A stretch of 64,000 bases of DNA from Grifola frondosa (Eukaryota; Basidiomycota; Agaricomycetes; Polyporales; Grifolaceae): the NCBI GenBank assembly GCA_001683735.1, contig LUGG01000002.1, forward strand, positions 744,001 through 808,000. Reading direction: 5' to 3'. Position numbers and translations under genes: made by a program. The notes under the pieces were generated by a model, which was not told the origin of the DNA, searched no databases, and was given only the letters and a program-made list of their open reading frames with translations. Below are positions 46,375 through 58,026 of this stretch, one piece after another; within the stretch, counting starts at the first letter, position 1; each line of letters opens with the position of its first letter.

Positions 46375-47974
46375 ATGCCTCCCAGACGACCTCCGACAGA
46401 CCGCCAGTTGTGGGCCTACGTTGTCGATAACTCCATCGGTGCAGCGCTTATTCCGTTCATTGTATTTTTATCTATGAATATCCTGCAGGAATATTCCCCT
46501 CCCCCTCTTCTTACTTTTCAACAAATGTTAGATATCTTTGATGATCCGGACGAGCTTATCCACCCGCACGCCGTCATCCCTGCTGATTTTCGTCCTCCCA
46601 CGCTTTTCCGTGAACGCTTGATTACCGACACTCTGGTAACGCTAGAGGATCTTATCACGTCGTATTCTGCCCTCCACGATGATATCCTTTATCGACGTGT
46701 TATTAACCCCGGGCAGCCTATTCCAAAAATATCTCACCTACCATTACTCTTCTGGCATTCCGATTACAGCCCCCGCGACTTTCGGCGTCTCGTTCGGATG
46801 GCTCCTGCCGCATTCGAATATATTCTCTCACGTATTGAAAATCACCCGATTTTTTTCAATAATTCGAATAACGCTCAGGCGCCCGTCCGGGACCAGCTCG
46901 CCGTGACACTCTATCGCTTTGGCAGGTATGGTAATGTCACGGTCGGTGACATCGCCGAGTGGGCCGGCGTATCCACTGGTATGAATTTCTTTTTAATCTA
47001 CGATAAGATTACTGATTAGATCGTTGATTAGGTACCGTAGATAACTATACTAAACGGGTCATGTTTGCACTCATTGGTCAGCACGACCATGCCCTCCGCT
47101 GGCCTTCCCACGCTGAGATAGAGGGAGCAAAGAGATGGGTGGTAAGTAAAGTCGGTTGTGAGACGTGGCGGAATGGGTACCTGGGCGTCGATGGCACGCT
47201 GTCGGAGCTGTTCGAGAAGCCTGCATGGTACGGTGATGCCTTTTTCGGAAAAAATGCGGCATTTTCCTTGAATACGCAGGTGTGTAATGTGATAAACCAT
47301 TAATTATAATTACTCATTATTTAAAGGTTGTCACATTTCTTCCAACCTTACGATTCGTGGATTATGCGATTGGGAATGCGGGCAGTGTACATGATAGTGA
47401 AGCGTTCAGAATGACGCATATCTATCATCACCATGCTCGTCTTCTTGGTCCTGGCGAGTGGATTTGGGCGGATTCCGCATATCCGTCTGAGACCTGGTGA
47501 GAAATGAAAATATATATTTTTTGACTTACTAACTCATTCTATCAGTGAAGGTGTGTAACTCCGTTCAAAAAGCCGACGAATGGTGTTCTCACCGCCAATC
47601 AGAAAACATTCAATCGTAATTTGTCATCTATCCGTGTTCGCACGGAGCACGCAATCGGGTTGCTCAAAGGCCGTTTTCAGTCGTTGCGGGAATTGCGGAT
47701 TCAAATTAGCTCGAAAAAGTGGCATGAATGGGCGATTGCATGGATCCGTTGCTGCATCATCTTACATAATCTCATTCTAGATTTCGAGGGTGAAAACAAT
47801 GATGAGGATTGGAGAAAGGAAATGATACGAGAAGGGACTCCGCCAAGTTATCGTGTTTACCGTGATGAAGCTTTTGATATGTCATCTACTGTAGTTGGCC
47901 CCGACCTTCACGATGATGGCAAACGTTTCAGGGATATGCTCATGTACGCGTTGTTGTCGCGGGCACCGCAGTAG
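46375..47974 (+). CDS. Harbinger (HARBI1-like, DDE_Tnp_4) transposase
   Basis: Four exons: 46375-46978, 47032-47279, 47327 to about 47499, and about 47551-47974, all in phase and without a break. The N-terminal part (MPPRRPPTDRQLWAYVVDNS) precedes a helix-turn-helix-like segment (APVRDQLAVTLYRFGRYGNV then DIAEWAGVSTGTVDNYTKRV). The catalytic core has the DDE arrangement: YLGVDGT, FVDYAIGNAGSVHDSEAF, WADSAYPSETW, and RTEHAIGLLKGRFQSLRELR. It ends with a CCIILHNLILDFEGENND segment and LLSRAPQ. Such enzymes cut and paste the element with a Myb-like partner. The gene looks intact and could be active. Confidence 0.88.
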
Positions 47975-48091
47975 TTATTTTTTTCCTACTTTGTGTGAGA
48001 ATATATTCACTTGGCGCATATTTTCCGAAAACCTCAACAATGTATTCATAATTCGCGCAAACAATACAAGGTACAGCAGAACAATACATAA

Positions 48092-50561
48092 CTACATGAT
48101 ATCGAACATGTCATCTCCGCCCTGCTCGGGATAACCTCCATCCTGGCGTGGGCCATAGTTAGCAGGATGCTCGGTAAACAACGACGGATCGTACGACAGA
48201 TCAGGCGCAAAGGACGAGGAAGGACCGGGCGCGAATGACGAGGAAGGACCGGGCGCGAATGACGAGGAAGGACCGGGCGCGAACGACGAGGAAGGACCGG
48301 GTGTGAACGACGAGGGAGGACCGGGTGTGAACGACGAGGAAGGACCGGGCGCGAACGACGAGGAAGGACCGGGTGTGAACGACGAGGGAGGACCGGGTGT
48401 GAACGACGAGGAAGGACCGGGCGCGAACGACGAGGGAGGACCGGGTGTGAACGATGAGGAAGGACCGGGCGCGAACGACGAGGAAGGACCATGTTCATGA
48501 AATGCGGGCGACGACTGGCCCACAACAGACGGCGAAGATGTGCCTGAAAACGACAAGGATGGACCAGAGAGTGATGACGACGGGGGAGAAGGGAAGGACG
48601 ACGATGGATCGGAGGGTAACAGTCGAGCAGGTGCCTGCTGCGACCGCTGAAAGACCAATTCGACAGGTACGCCAAGTTCGACCATCCTCCGTTGCTCCTC
48701 CAACCCCTTGCAGACAACCTCCTCGCGCTTCAACGAGATTCGGGCCAACTCGACCTCATGCGCACGTTCCCTGTCGCGTTCTGCCCGCTCCTCCTCGCGC
48801 TGCCGCTTCTCCGCCTCACGCTGCCTTATGCGATCCTGCGCGGCTAGCTCTAATGTGCGAGATTCCGTCGAAGCCCTGCTTAAACTGGAGTCGCCCATGT
48901 TCTTGAGCGCGTCCCTCGCCTCCGACACTAATTCCGAGACACTCTCCGGAATGCTGGAACTTGCACTCGGAACCTGGTAGGGTTTGCGACGTTGCGACGT
49001 CACGCTTTGTTGCCGTTTATGGCGTCCACGAATGGAGGCGATATCCGCATGAGAGGACGTTGGCTCGATTGGCAAACTGGAAGATGAATTGGAAGAACCC
49101 ATGGATGATGGAACAAGTGAAGGAGTCGACTGAGAGCGAACAGATTTCGGTACATAGGTACTGGTAGGGGGGACGGCCCGAGTGAATTGCGTGGAGGCGG
49201 AACGCTGCATAGCAGCAGCGCTGACAGTGTTAGGAGCGGCAGAGGGGACAGTTCGAGCGAATTGCGTGGAGGCAGAGTGCTGGATAGCAGCCGCACTGAC
49301 AGCGTTAGGACGAGCAGGAGGTGTGAATTGTATAGAGGTGCTGGAGATGCGCTGCATAGCAGCATCGCCAACAGCGTTAGAACCAGGAGGAGGCATGAAC
49401 TGAGTGAACTGTGTGCTGGCAGCGCCCTGCGTGTGAACGTCGGACAGCATGGCGGGTGAGAAATACCCCTGCGCGAAGATGTCGTCCCCGCTGAATTCAG
49501 GGGGCAGAGTAGAGTTGTACTGGTAGGTGGGGTCTGCACGCGAAGAAGAAAAGTCATGGGAACTCTGTAGAAGGGGAGGGGCGCCATCGAGCTGAGAGAA
49601 GGTTGGATCAAGTTCGTAGTCAGTGGGGAACCCGTCATAATGGTCGTTGTTGACGAACGACATCCCGACAATGAGGTCGCGTTGAGCCGCAGGAGGCACG
49701 AAATCAAGGGAATTGATGACAGTGTTTTCACTGTCATCATCATCTGTGTGTATCGTAAAAATTAAGACATTTTAAAGGAAGAAATCTAACTCACTTGATG
49801 TATTTGGAGACTTCCTCAAAAACTGCGCAAAGGTACTCGAGAGAGACTGACCAGACTCGAATGTTCCAACAACCGGGTTGAAATTCGGAAGCTTGTTGAA
49901 TAATCCATGCATTCTCGGGAAATATGGAAATGGCGAACAATTGTATCTGCGTAGCGAATGTCAACCATTTAATTAAAATGTAGTGCTCAATAACTCACCG
50001 TGAAGTGATTCATCTCCTTGTAGACGATCTGCAGGTGAGACGCCATTGCCGGTCGAACGAAGTTGGCCGCAGCACTTGCGGTACTTCTGACGGAGCCTAG
50101 CATTCCATGAAGCTTCTTGGATGCTAGAGGCAATGTGTCTGAACTCACGAAATATATTGACTTTCTACAGAATGCACGTACCGCTCGGGTTTGCATTTAT
50201 AATTGGCGACAACGTCAGGATTGGGATCGGAGGCAAAAAGGGACTCAGCAATCCGGCTAAAGACACGGCTACGAGGTTGGGAGTTCGTGATTTTCTGGCG
50301 ATTCTCGGCCTTGGCGTCCTTCGTTGAGTCCCCCGCAAGTTGTCGCATTTCGGTCGGATGGGCTACAAGCCAGTCAAGAAGGCGATCAATACGACCCGTA
50401 CCTCTCCAAACAATCTTCTTGTTTCTCTTCCTTTTTCCCTTCCCCTTCCCCTGGACCTCGTCATCATCCTCGTCATCCTCGTCGTTAGCACCATCCGGAT
50501 CTGGGTCGATGTCTTCGTCTTGATGGCCGCCATGGTCATCGTGGCGGTCCTCGTCATCCAT
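48092..50561 (-). CDS. Harbinger partner protein (DNA-binding, Pro/Ser-repeat tail)
   Basis: Several minus-strand exons. Exon 1 from 50561 has an acidic start (MDDEDRHDDHGGHQDEDIDP), a basic patch (GKGKGKRKRNKK) and a trihelix-like module: IVWRGTGRIDRLLDWLVAHP and SRVFSRIAESLF. Middle exons read KLHGMLGSVRSTASAAANFV and FPYFPRMHGLFNKLPNFNPV. The last exon (49699-48092, 535 residues in its frame) has a Ser/Pro region, a Glu/Arg coiled coil (QREAEKRQREEERAERDRER) and a tail of about fifteen GPSSSFAPG/GPSSSFTPG/GPPSSFTPG units. In fungal Harbinger elements the second gene gives the DNA-binding partner that brings transposase to the ends; that role is inferred from position and composition. Confidence 0.75.
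48190..48495 (-). repeat. 18/27-bp tandem repeat coding GP(S/P)SSF(A/T)P
   Basis: About fifteen nearly identical copies with GGACCGGG(C/T)G(C/T)GAA cores on the plus strand; in-frame in the partner protein. Not CRISPR: no unique spacers. Confidence 0.85.
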
Positions 50562-50865
50562 GTGTGGAGTATTGAGTAGCTACAATGAATAGGTGGCAGA
50601 AAGCGTAAAGTTGGTGAACACGATGGGACGAAACGGGGGAAAGTGACTAAGTCGTGAGGCACCGAATACACACGTTTGTGACGTGACATCGTGAGTCACT
50701 CATCCAAACAGACCAAAATTTCCGAGGATCAGATGACGGTGGATTCCGATCTGTAATAGTACGATGTGTATCAGAGATAGTATGCGATCCCAGGTGGAAA
50801 TCTCACTCTACTCTAACCGAGACGTGGACCATAGCCGAGCCTAGCCGAACTTTGAACAATGCTAA

Positions 50866-51703
50866 TGGACGGTGTCTTCGACAAGTCGACCATCAGACCA
50901 ACTGCGACAACCGGTATGATCTTCCATTGCTCTTTGTTGTGATTTCAACTTTCCAGAATATATCTCATCCAACCACGCCACCAGGACGAGCGAACTCACG
51001 CAACGTACGAACGGCGCAGCGCACTGGCGATTCTCCATCCCGAGTCGGAGCTCCGCCGAACACGATATTTCACAATTTATGAATCTGTACGTCATGCCAC
51101 GAGTTTTTTGTCAGTACTTACTACCACGACATTCGGCTTGGGATCCCTGCCTGACTAGTTTTCCCACGTAGCACGGCGCCCTGCGAATGCAAGGAGCGCA
51201 CAAGCGATGCTGGAGGTTCCATTTATCATCTGTTCTCACAGGTGCTGGCTCAACTGCTTACTAGCACTTACTTCTTATGGTTGATGGATTATCATCGCAT
51301 CTAGTTTGCGTGGTAGTCGGGATGCATACTTGTTGCATCGCTGTGAATTGCCCACGAAATTCAACACCGCCGCAGTAAGGATCCGGTCTTCATTATTCCG
51401 CAGTTTTGATACTTATCAGATCATCAAAGAGTTCAACAGTCTTTCGAGAAGTTGCGGGCGTTATGGCGATAGGCAGGTCTTCAGGAATTTGCTCTGCGTT
51501 GCTGTGCAAGCCCGGAGTCCATAACTTTCCGGGTGAGCTTCTCATCATTTTTAATCACCGTCTTACGTCCTCGAAAATTCTTTGCTTCGAAAAGTAGGCT
51601 CCGGCTTAGGTAATATCTCGGCAAAACTCGTCCGAAACATACTCATTGGCGAAATTACAAGCTCAAGCGCTGACGATACTCGCAAGGACAACTACTCGTG
51701 TGC
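50866..51703. other. Intergenic region between Harbinger and HYD-J
   Basis: Short frames only, nothing supported. Confidence 0.5.
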
Positions 51704-52114
51704 TCAGAGCTGGACGGGCACGCATCCAATGGAAACCAAACCGCCTCAATACGTATTATCGTGATCAGCCCGGACAGAGAACCCACTCACCGCACTCACG
51801 ACGTTGTTCGTGCAGCACACCGGGGTGGAACAAGTACTTCCGGTGGCTACTCCGACGACGGAAATAGGCGAGCAATTCAAGCCAATCAGAGCAGTGACAT
51901 CTTGGACGATGATGCCAAGCAGGGCCAAGAGCCCACCAGAGTTTGCATGCACCGCTTCAACGTAAGTTATTAGCTTGGGATTCAAGTACTATAACTTACG
52001 TTCTCGACGGTGTCACAACGCTGGAGTGAAGCCACGTCGCAGTCTCTGCGGGGCGAAAAACGAGGTGGCAACCGCAAGAACTGGAAGTGCAAGGAAGGAG
52101 AGGCTAAACGACAT
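51704..52114 (-). pseudogene. Decayed class I hydrophobin HYD-J
   Basis: Three exon remnants on the minus strand. Start MSFSLSFLALPVLAVATS is a signal peptide like HYD-I and HYD-F. The frame shifts in a T-run (A5 on the plus strand near 52046) before RRDCDVASLQRCDTVEN; the cysteine doublet after the first cysteine is Arg-Cys here, so one of eight cysteines is lost. Exon 2 keeps [35 protein letters not shown] and STPVCCTNNV, and exon 3 keeps GLVSIGCVPVQL. Both acceptor junctions are one base short of phase. No good TATA box is seen upstream. The substituted cysteine suggests true decay rather than only base-run error. Confidence 0.7.
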
Positions 52115-54106
52115 GCGGTATGGTATTGAACGGCTACCGGAAGGAGTCTGACTGCGGAGCACAATACACTGGTGCGTGCATTTCATGTATATTCGAGCGG
52201 TACTATTTGTCGCGTTGCTGCGTTTTACGATGTGTAGGCTGCAGAGCACAGCGACAAGGCGACAATGCGACAATAGCTGTGTGAATAGCAGGAGCCAATT
52301 ACTGACTCCTGGTCTGTGGTTTATTCGATGTAGGAAGTGTAGATGTCAAGGTGTATACTGGGAGGGATTGTTCCTCTCAACCTGAGTTGTTTCCTCGGAG
52401 GCTGGACGATACTATTGGACCCGCGATATATCTAGGCTTGCGCTCTCGTTTTCTCTGTGGGTTGTTCGGTGCCGACTGTGCTTTGTCAAGATGCGTTAGT
52501 CTGTAACGACGCCGATGAAGAGGCCGCATGGTAAGAGTTTACACACTACCACGGAGCCGTGCTCTGACCGTTCATCATGCTTATTGGTCCCATGTCAACG
52601 TCCAGACACTTGACCAAAAGTCGTTAATCTTGTCCGTCTAAGCGGCCAGGACTTTAATTCGATAACTGCTGTTCAACCAATGGGACTGAACGCAGAACAA
52701 GGTACAACAGCCTCCGCAGTGGTCACCTTATATGCTATGGTGCCAATGCGCACACTGTACGTTGTTCTACGAAGATCATCTGAGTTTGCCTGGGACATTA
52801 CCTGTGCAACTCAATTGACCGGATGAACGGTTAACTATCTGCGCTTCCCTCGAGGTCGTCGTTTCGTGAATTGTGCACAGGTGCTCATTGTCCCTTCGCA
52901 CCTGACCTGCCTCGAGGTCTGGATCCTCCTTGTCCGTACGGTGTGCAGCCGTGAAACAATGACTGCAGCCGTCTAGCATGATGGCTCATGAACGGCGGGG
53001 AGAGAATGCGGAGGAGCGGTCAACGCTAACTGCGTGTTGATCGCATTCGAGGGTCCCGGGGACATATTCCAGAGCAAGAGCTGACGTCTGGGCAACTTCG
53101 GAGGACAATGCGGTGTTGGGCGCTGGAGGTTGGACATTGCAACCCCGAAACTTGAAACTAGGTAGGGATTGGCTGATGGAAAATTGGCGTCGACAGAAGA
53201 AGCGTTGAGAACGGCAAGACTGGATTGGACTGGACTGCGAGTTGCACCCATTCGTCGACATCCCGTCCAATAGCCGCACGGACTGGCTTTTGGCAATGTT
53301 TGTCGGCAATCAGCTTCTCCAACATGTGTCTAAGCTGAAGAAGGGCTTTTTATGCGGCCGCACGGCCGGGGACTGGGAAGACCTCCTCGACTCGGGGCAA
53401 GAATTGCCGGATGACGGCGGCCGTTCCGTCCTCCTTGCCTGGTCTGTGTGCATATAAAACTGGTTCATGTTCGAATGTGCGTTTTTGAAGAACAGTCAGC
53501 TACAGCCAGCGATATCTAGACTTACATTCCCCTTAGTATCACGGTCTTAATTAATTTGATGAAACGAGGCTCACACCCATCCCACCAGATCTGTATCAGG
53601 AGTCGAGAATTGTTTCCGAGGTACCGGGAAGTGCCGATCAATGAACACTATCTTGTTTATGGCAAAATATGCTGGCGCTTCATGATCATCCCCAAAAATT
53701 TTGAACTTGCATTTCGAACGAGCATGTATATGGAGGTAAGTCAAATCAGAACTTCATTTTAAGGGCAGATGCGATCTCACGTGTTGTCCAGCTCGCATCA
53801 GCAGTGCAATGCTAGTATTTTGTTCTTCAAAACACTTCGTCAGGCGTTTCAGCGCACCCATGCCATGCCATTCCTAGTAATGCGAGAAGACCACCCAAGG
53901 GTGGACACCCTTTTGGCATCATTCAAGTCCTCAAGGAATTGACGGCCAAGTGGCACCGCACCTGGTATAGATCATGTCAGTAAATTTCGCTTCAGCGCCC
54001 GTTCATTCCCTCTGTATGTTCAAATGACCTTCCTCTGACCCAGGCCTGCCCTAGGTCGATTGCTTGGCAGGACCAAGATGCGCTCTGACAGCGCGCCCAT
54101 TCCGCG
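52115..54106. other. Gene-poor stretch between HYD-J and HYD-G
   Basis: Divergent promoters lie at the two edges. Frames such as 52973-53296 minus and 53556-53762 plus have no recognisable content. Confidence 0.5.
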
Positions 54107-54113
54107 TATAAAA
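54107..54113 (+). promoter_or_regulatory. TATA box of HYD-G
   Basis: TATAAAA about 104 bp before the ATG. Confidence 0.65.
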
Positions 54114-54210
54114 CGCGAGCCGCATCGACGCTGAATCCCCAGTTCGAGCAGCCACCACTCGTCCAATCAACCAACCATCCCACTACCCAAACTTCGAACC
54201 CAGAGCAAAC

Positions 54211-54710
54211 ATGTTCTCCCGCACTGTCGCCTTCTTCTACTTCCTGCTGTCGCTCTCCGTCCTTGCGGTCGCCATGCCCGGCGGCGCCCCGCCCACGCAG
54301 ACCGTCACGGTGACCGCGCCCGCGTCGACCGTCACCTCCGCCGGCCAGTGCAACGTCAACGATATCCAGTGCTGCAACAGCGTCCAGAGCGTACGCCTGC
54401 CTCCTCCCCATCCACATCTATCCACGCGTTTGCTAACAGCTTTGCAGGCCTCCAGCGGGCTCGTGAGCCTTCTCGAGGGCCTGCTGGGCATCGTGCTGGG
54501 CCCCATCGAGGGCCTCATCGGCCTGGGGTGCTCGCCGATCTCCGTCATCGGCGTCGGCTCCGGCAGCGCCTGCGATGCCTCCCCGGTCTGCTGCACGAAC
54601 AACAACGTCGTACGTGCTTCTCTCTGTATCGTTGCCAAGAACACGCTCACTGAAGCATCGATATGCAGGGTGGGCTCATTTCGATCGGCTGCGTCCCCAT
54701 CACTCTCTAA
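54211..54710 (+). CDS. Class I hydrophobin HYD-G (intact)
   Basis: Exons 54211-54390, 54448-54609 and 54669-54710 join in phase to 127 residues, no break. Signal peptide MFSRTVAFFYFLLSLSVLAV, then a Thr/Val linker ([17 protein letters not shown]). The pattern is C-X6-CC-X32-C-X13-C-X5-CC-X12-C-X5: [31 protein letters not shown] and [13 protein letters not shown]. It is the cleanest reference in this window for repairing and comparing the others. Closest to HYD-E by signal peptide and tail. The hydrophobic Cys3-Cys4 loop (VSLLEGLLGIVLGPIEGLIG) fits rodlet-forming proteins. Confidence 0.96.
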
Positions 54711-55365
54711 AGCTTCGCGGACGGGTTGCGGGCTGCTTATGCGCGTCCGCTGTTTGGTGTGCGACTGAAGTGTTCGTCTCGGATTAGCTACTATACCTTT
54801 CTTGGAAATCTATGTCGTGTTCGTGTTCTCGAACTTGATCATGAATCGATGGGGAACCGTTCCAGCATTGCAACGGGATGCCTCGATTGCTTGGCAAGAA
54901 TCTGCTTGCCGCCTGCCTGCCTGCCTGCGAACATGCACGCCTGCCGAATCCGTCTTCTGCAACAGAAGCGTACGGCCGGGCCCCGTCTCCGTCTCCGCAT
55001 ATCTCCACAATCTAGTATGGCCGTCTTACCCCGAGTAAAATGGACGCTGCCATAGATATGTAGGCGGATTTACAAATATCGAGTCTTAAGTACGTATGGT
55101 GTGGTCGATCCTGCCGTTGATGGGCGCGCGTGTAACGTCCGCGGGGTCCACGGGTACAGTCTAGTCTTTCTTAGGCATTAGGTGACGGCCGGCGGGGCCA
55201 ATGCGCCCCAAGCCAACTCGACATTAGGTGGGAACGATACACGACGCAAACAACAGACTCTGATACACAACAACGTCCATACTCTATGCCGGCATCGCCG
55301 CCCCAGCGGCTCCGCTACCCTGCGGTTCCATCAAATTAGCATCAGCCACACGGTTCGAGGCAGCG
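54711..55365. other. Convergent intergenic region (HYD-G / GFA)
   Basis: 3' flanks; no feature supported. Confidence 0.5.
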
Positions 55366-55854
55366 TCACTCGAGACGAGCAGACGCGCCCTCGTAGCCCT
55401 CCCACTTGCCGAGGGCATCGGGCACGTCGAGCATGCGCGTGCCGTAAAAAATGTGGGCGGTCGGGCGCACCGCGTCCCACGCCTCCAGCGCCCCGCGAGC
55501 TGCGCGCCCCACGCTATACTTCCCCGCTTTGGAGTTCGCGGAGGCGACGCACGCGCCACACGTCGGGCAGCGGAAGCGCGTCTTCCACGGGCGGTCTGGG
55601 ATGACGAAGGCGTCGAGGCGCGCCGCGTGCGTCCATGTGAAGGCGGAGGCGGGGAAGTGGATGGTGTGCACGAAGGGGCAGCCTGTTGGGCTACCAGGTT
55701 AGACTCGTATTGTATCGTGCGGAGATGGAGGGACGGGACGCTGCTCACCGGTGAGGCGCTGGCAGTTGGTGCAGTGGCAGTATGCGCTGAGGAGGGGCTT
55801 GCCGGAGAGCGCGTACGAGACGACTCCGCAGAAGCAGGAGCCGGTGAGGTTCAT
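55366..55854 (-). CDS. GFA-family (glutathione-dependent formaldehyde-activating / CENP-V) zinc protein
   Basis: Exons 55854-55749 and 55682-55366 join in phase to 140 residues, the usual size. All zinc cysteines are present: GSCFCGVVSY (two), CHCTNC (three) and CPTCGAC (the last pair plus one). The segment RLTGCPFVHTIHFPASAFTW follows the second motif and RPTAHIFYGTRMLDVPDALG sits near the C-terminus, as in family members. The prototype was described as condensing formaldehyde with glutathione, though later work questioned its catalysis; fungal paralogues are many and mostly untested. It is intact, lies inside the hydrophobin array, and has no obvious functional link to it. Confidence 0.88.
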
Positions 55855-57424
55855 TTCGTCGAGGTTTCCGCGGTGTGTCTGTGAAATCTCGCGTTGAGAA
55901 CGGAACCTAGGTCCCGGACGGCCTGCGTCTCGCGCAACATTAATGCCGCTGGATTCAAGAAAATCAGAGTGCCAGAATCACTGCACGAGGCAGTCGTGAT
56001 CTCTGGCTTTTGGGGGAAGGTTTCGAGCGCGCAGACGTATCCCAGGATCGTAAAAGTTGCGTTGGGACGTACCGCAATAACGCGTGCGCCTGATAGCGTG
56101 GTAGCAGTCCTACGTTGAACGCTGAGCGAACGGCGCGAGCTCGAGATGCAAGACTGGACGCAGACACGACGCTCAGTGTGCGAACATGGTGGTCGCGGCC
56201 CGGGCACGGCGCGCGGAGCCTATTAATGCTTCCGCGAGGCGAGTCGGCGGCAAACCCATGCCACACACCTGCCCCGAAGAGGCGCAGAACGCGCGACGAT
56301 GGTAATATTGCTGATATTTTAGCTCTGTTCGGGGACCGCTCATTATAGGTTCTTTAAATCGTGCATTCCGGAAGAACACGGACGCTCGCCACTAAATCCG
56401 GGAGAGTCAGAATGGAATTTGCGATGCGGTGGTCGTGATATGAACTGACCTTGGTTGGATTTTCTCGCGCGAACGGCGTGTTTGAACGTATGCAGGAACT
56501 CGTGAAAGTTGCATAGGGACGTACCACGAATCAATCTGCGTTTGAACGTGCGCGAAGACTTGAGAGCAAGAATCGGACTCCACGCAGGTGAATCAGAACG
56601 CGAACACGGTGATGGTCGCGGCTCACGGTGCGGCCGGGCCATGCCATGCCATGCCACACAAATATCCCTTCCCCACAAAACTGCCTCCGCGAGTCTCAAA
56701 CACGAGCTCGGGCTCCGGGCAAACTGCAATCCATGTCACGGCGCAGATTGGCCGAGCAGAACATACAGTGGAGGTACTTATTCCCATGATGAACGACCAC
56801 CTCGCACGCCATCTCATCTTTCTTTCGACACCTGGGTCTCGAAGATGTGGCCATCCATGGTCAGCGCTCAGCGTTGCCAAGCGATACTGGTCCGAATTCT
56901 TCGAAATAAGGACGGAGAGTGGAAGGTATACCATCCAATCAGTTTTCCGGGTCCCATACATCAAATGGAGCCCAGGAAGATTTAGAGCGCGCTTCGAATT
57001 AACTCCGCATCGATCTTTGACACGGCGGGCGAACAGCAACAACGAACGACAGAATATCTATCTATCTGTCCGGTCGAGGAACTGCCGACTGGTAAGTATA
57101 AGTACGGGGGCACGTTTCATCAGCCCAGAGCAGTGCACGGCGATGGCAGAACAGAACACTCAGATCTGTCGTCTGTCGTGTTGCAGGCTTCCATTCAGGC
57201 GACCGGCCCCGCAGACAGCCCGAATTCAGGGCGCGAATTCACGAACGCAGCGCGACCCACTCATTCCCATAGTACTTATGGCACTGCATCGTTCCATTGC
57301 AACCCGGGCTCTATAATATTGTAATGAAGGAACGCGAACGACAAAGTCCGTAGACGTGTATTCTGCGACCAGCCTCGCCCCACCGTATGAATGCAGGAAG
57401 GACGTTGCGTTGCGCGCAGAAGTT
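55855..57424. other. Region between GFA and HYD-H
   Basis: Open frames such as 56588-57316 plus are GC-driven and lack domains or splice logic. It holds the GFA promoter and the 3' flank of HYD-H. Confidence 0.45.
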
Positions 57425-57960
57425 TTAGAGAATGATGACGATGCAGCCGATGGAGATGAGGCCGCCCTGTGCGCAACGAGTGAGCATGACATCGTCCGTG
57501 CGGAGCGCGAACGTACGACGCTGTTGTTCTCGCAGCACACGGGCGTCGCCGCGCACTGGGGCTCTCGCCGACACCGACGACGACGATCGCGTTGCAGCCC
57601 AATCCGAGCAGCACGTCGACGCCGTCTACGAGGTCTACGACGATGCCGAGCAGGCCCAAGATGAGCGAGCCCACCGGGGACGAGGACTGCGCGCAAAAGT
57701 AACTTGTCAGTACTGGAGAGCCGGGATGGGCGGGGCGGACGTGCCTGTGTGACGCTATCGCAGCACTGGATGTTGCCGGTGTTGCACTGGTCGGTGCCGG
57801 TGGGAGTCGGGGCGGGGGCGGTGACGGTGACGGTGGTTGTGGGTGGAGGGAAGGAGGTGGTGGTGCAGTCGGGAGGGGACGCGCCGGGCCTGGCGACCGC
57901 AAGGAGGGCGAGGGCGAGGGCGAAGCAGAAGAGCGCGAGAGCACGGGAGAGCTTGGACAT
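57425..57960 (-). CDS. Class I hydrophobin HYD-H, with a GC-AG intron
   Basis: Exons 57960-57745, 57686-57517 and 57466-57425. Signal peptide MSKLSRALALFCFALALALL, then a Pro/Thr linker ([18 protein letters not shown]). Cysteine blocks are CNTGNIQCC, a loop [34 protein letters not shown], then PQCAATPVCCENNSV and [13 protein letters not shown]. The most divergent member: CNAI replaces CSPI. Intron 1 needs a GC donor (CAG/GCACGT at 57744) because no GT donor gives phase 0. The GGGG run at 57558-57561 is one base short, so Cys5 to the CC doublet fall out of frame unless one base is added. TATA-like box 67 bp upstream. Confidence 0.85.
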
Positions 57961-58026
57961 CGTGTCTGGATTGGGCGGTGCTAGTCGGACAAGTCGACAG
58001 TGGCGAGGTTCTCGGGATGCTGTGTC

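Larger units (their letters stand above)
46082..50862. mobile_element. PIF/Harbinger-type DNA transposon, apparently complete
   Basis: Bounds are tentative. A left sequence ATAGCACCGTTCAAAGTT (46081-46098) and a right sequence that reads reversed as TTAGCATTGTTCAAAGTT (about 50848-50865) may be terminal inverted repeats. Inside, the two genes typical of the superfamily are convergent: a DDE transposase (plus) and a DNA-binding-type partner (minus). Left subterminal DNA has repeated GAGAGATCT and CCGACGTCGGG motifs (46130-46215). I could not find a clear 3-bp target duplication. Confidence 0.65.

Noticed and set aside
48190..48495. CRISPR-like repeats
   Set aside because: Units are contiguous, coding and lack unique spacers; eukaryotic context.
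48046..48717. 223-residue Arg/Pro/His-rich frame
   Set aside because: Alternate frame of the GPSSSF repeat tail.
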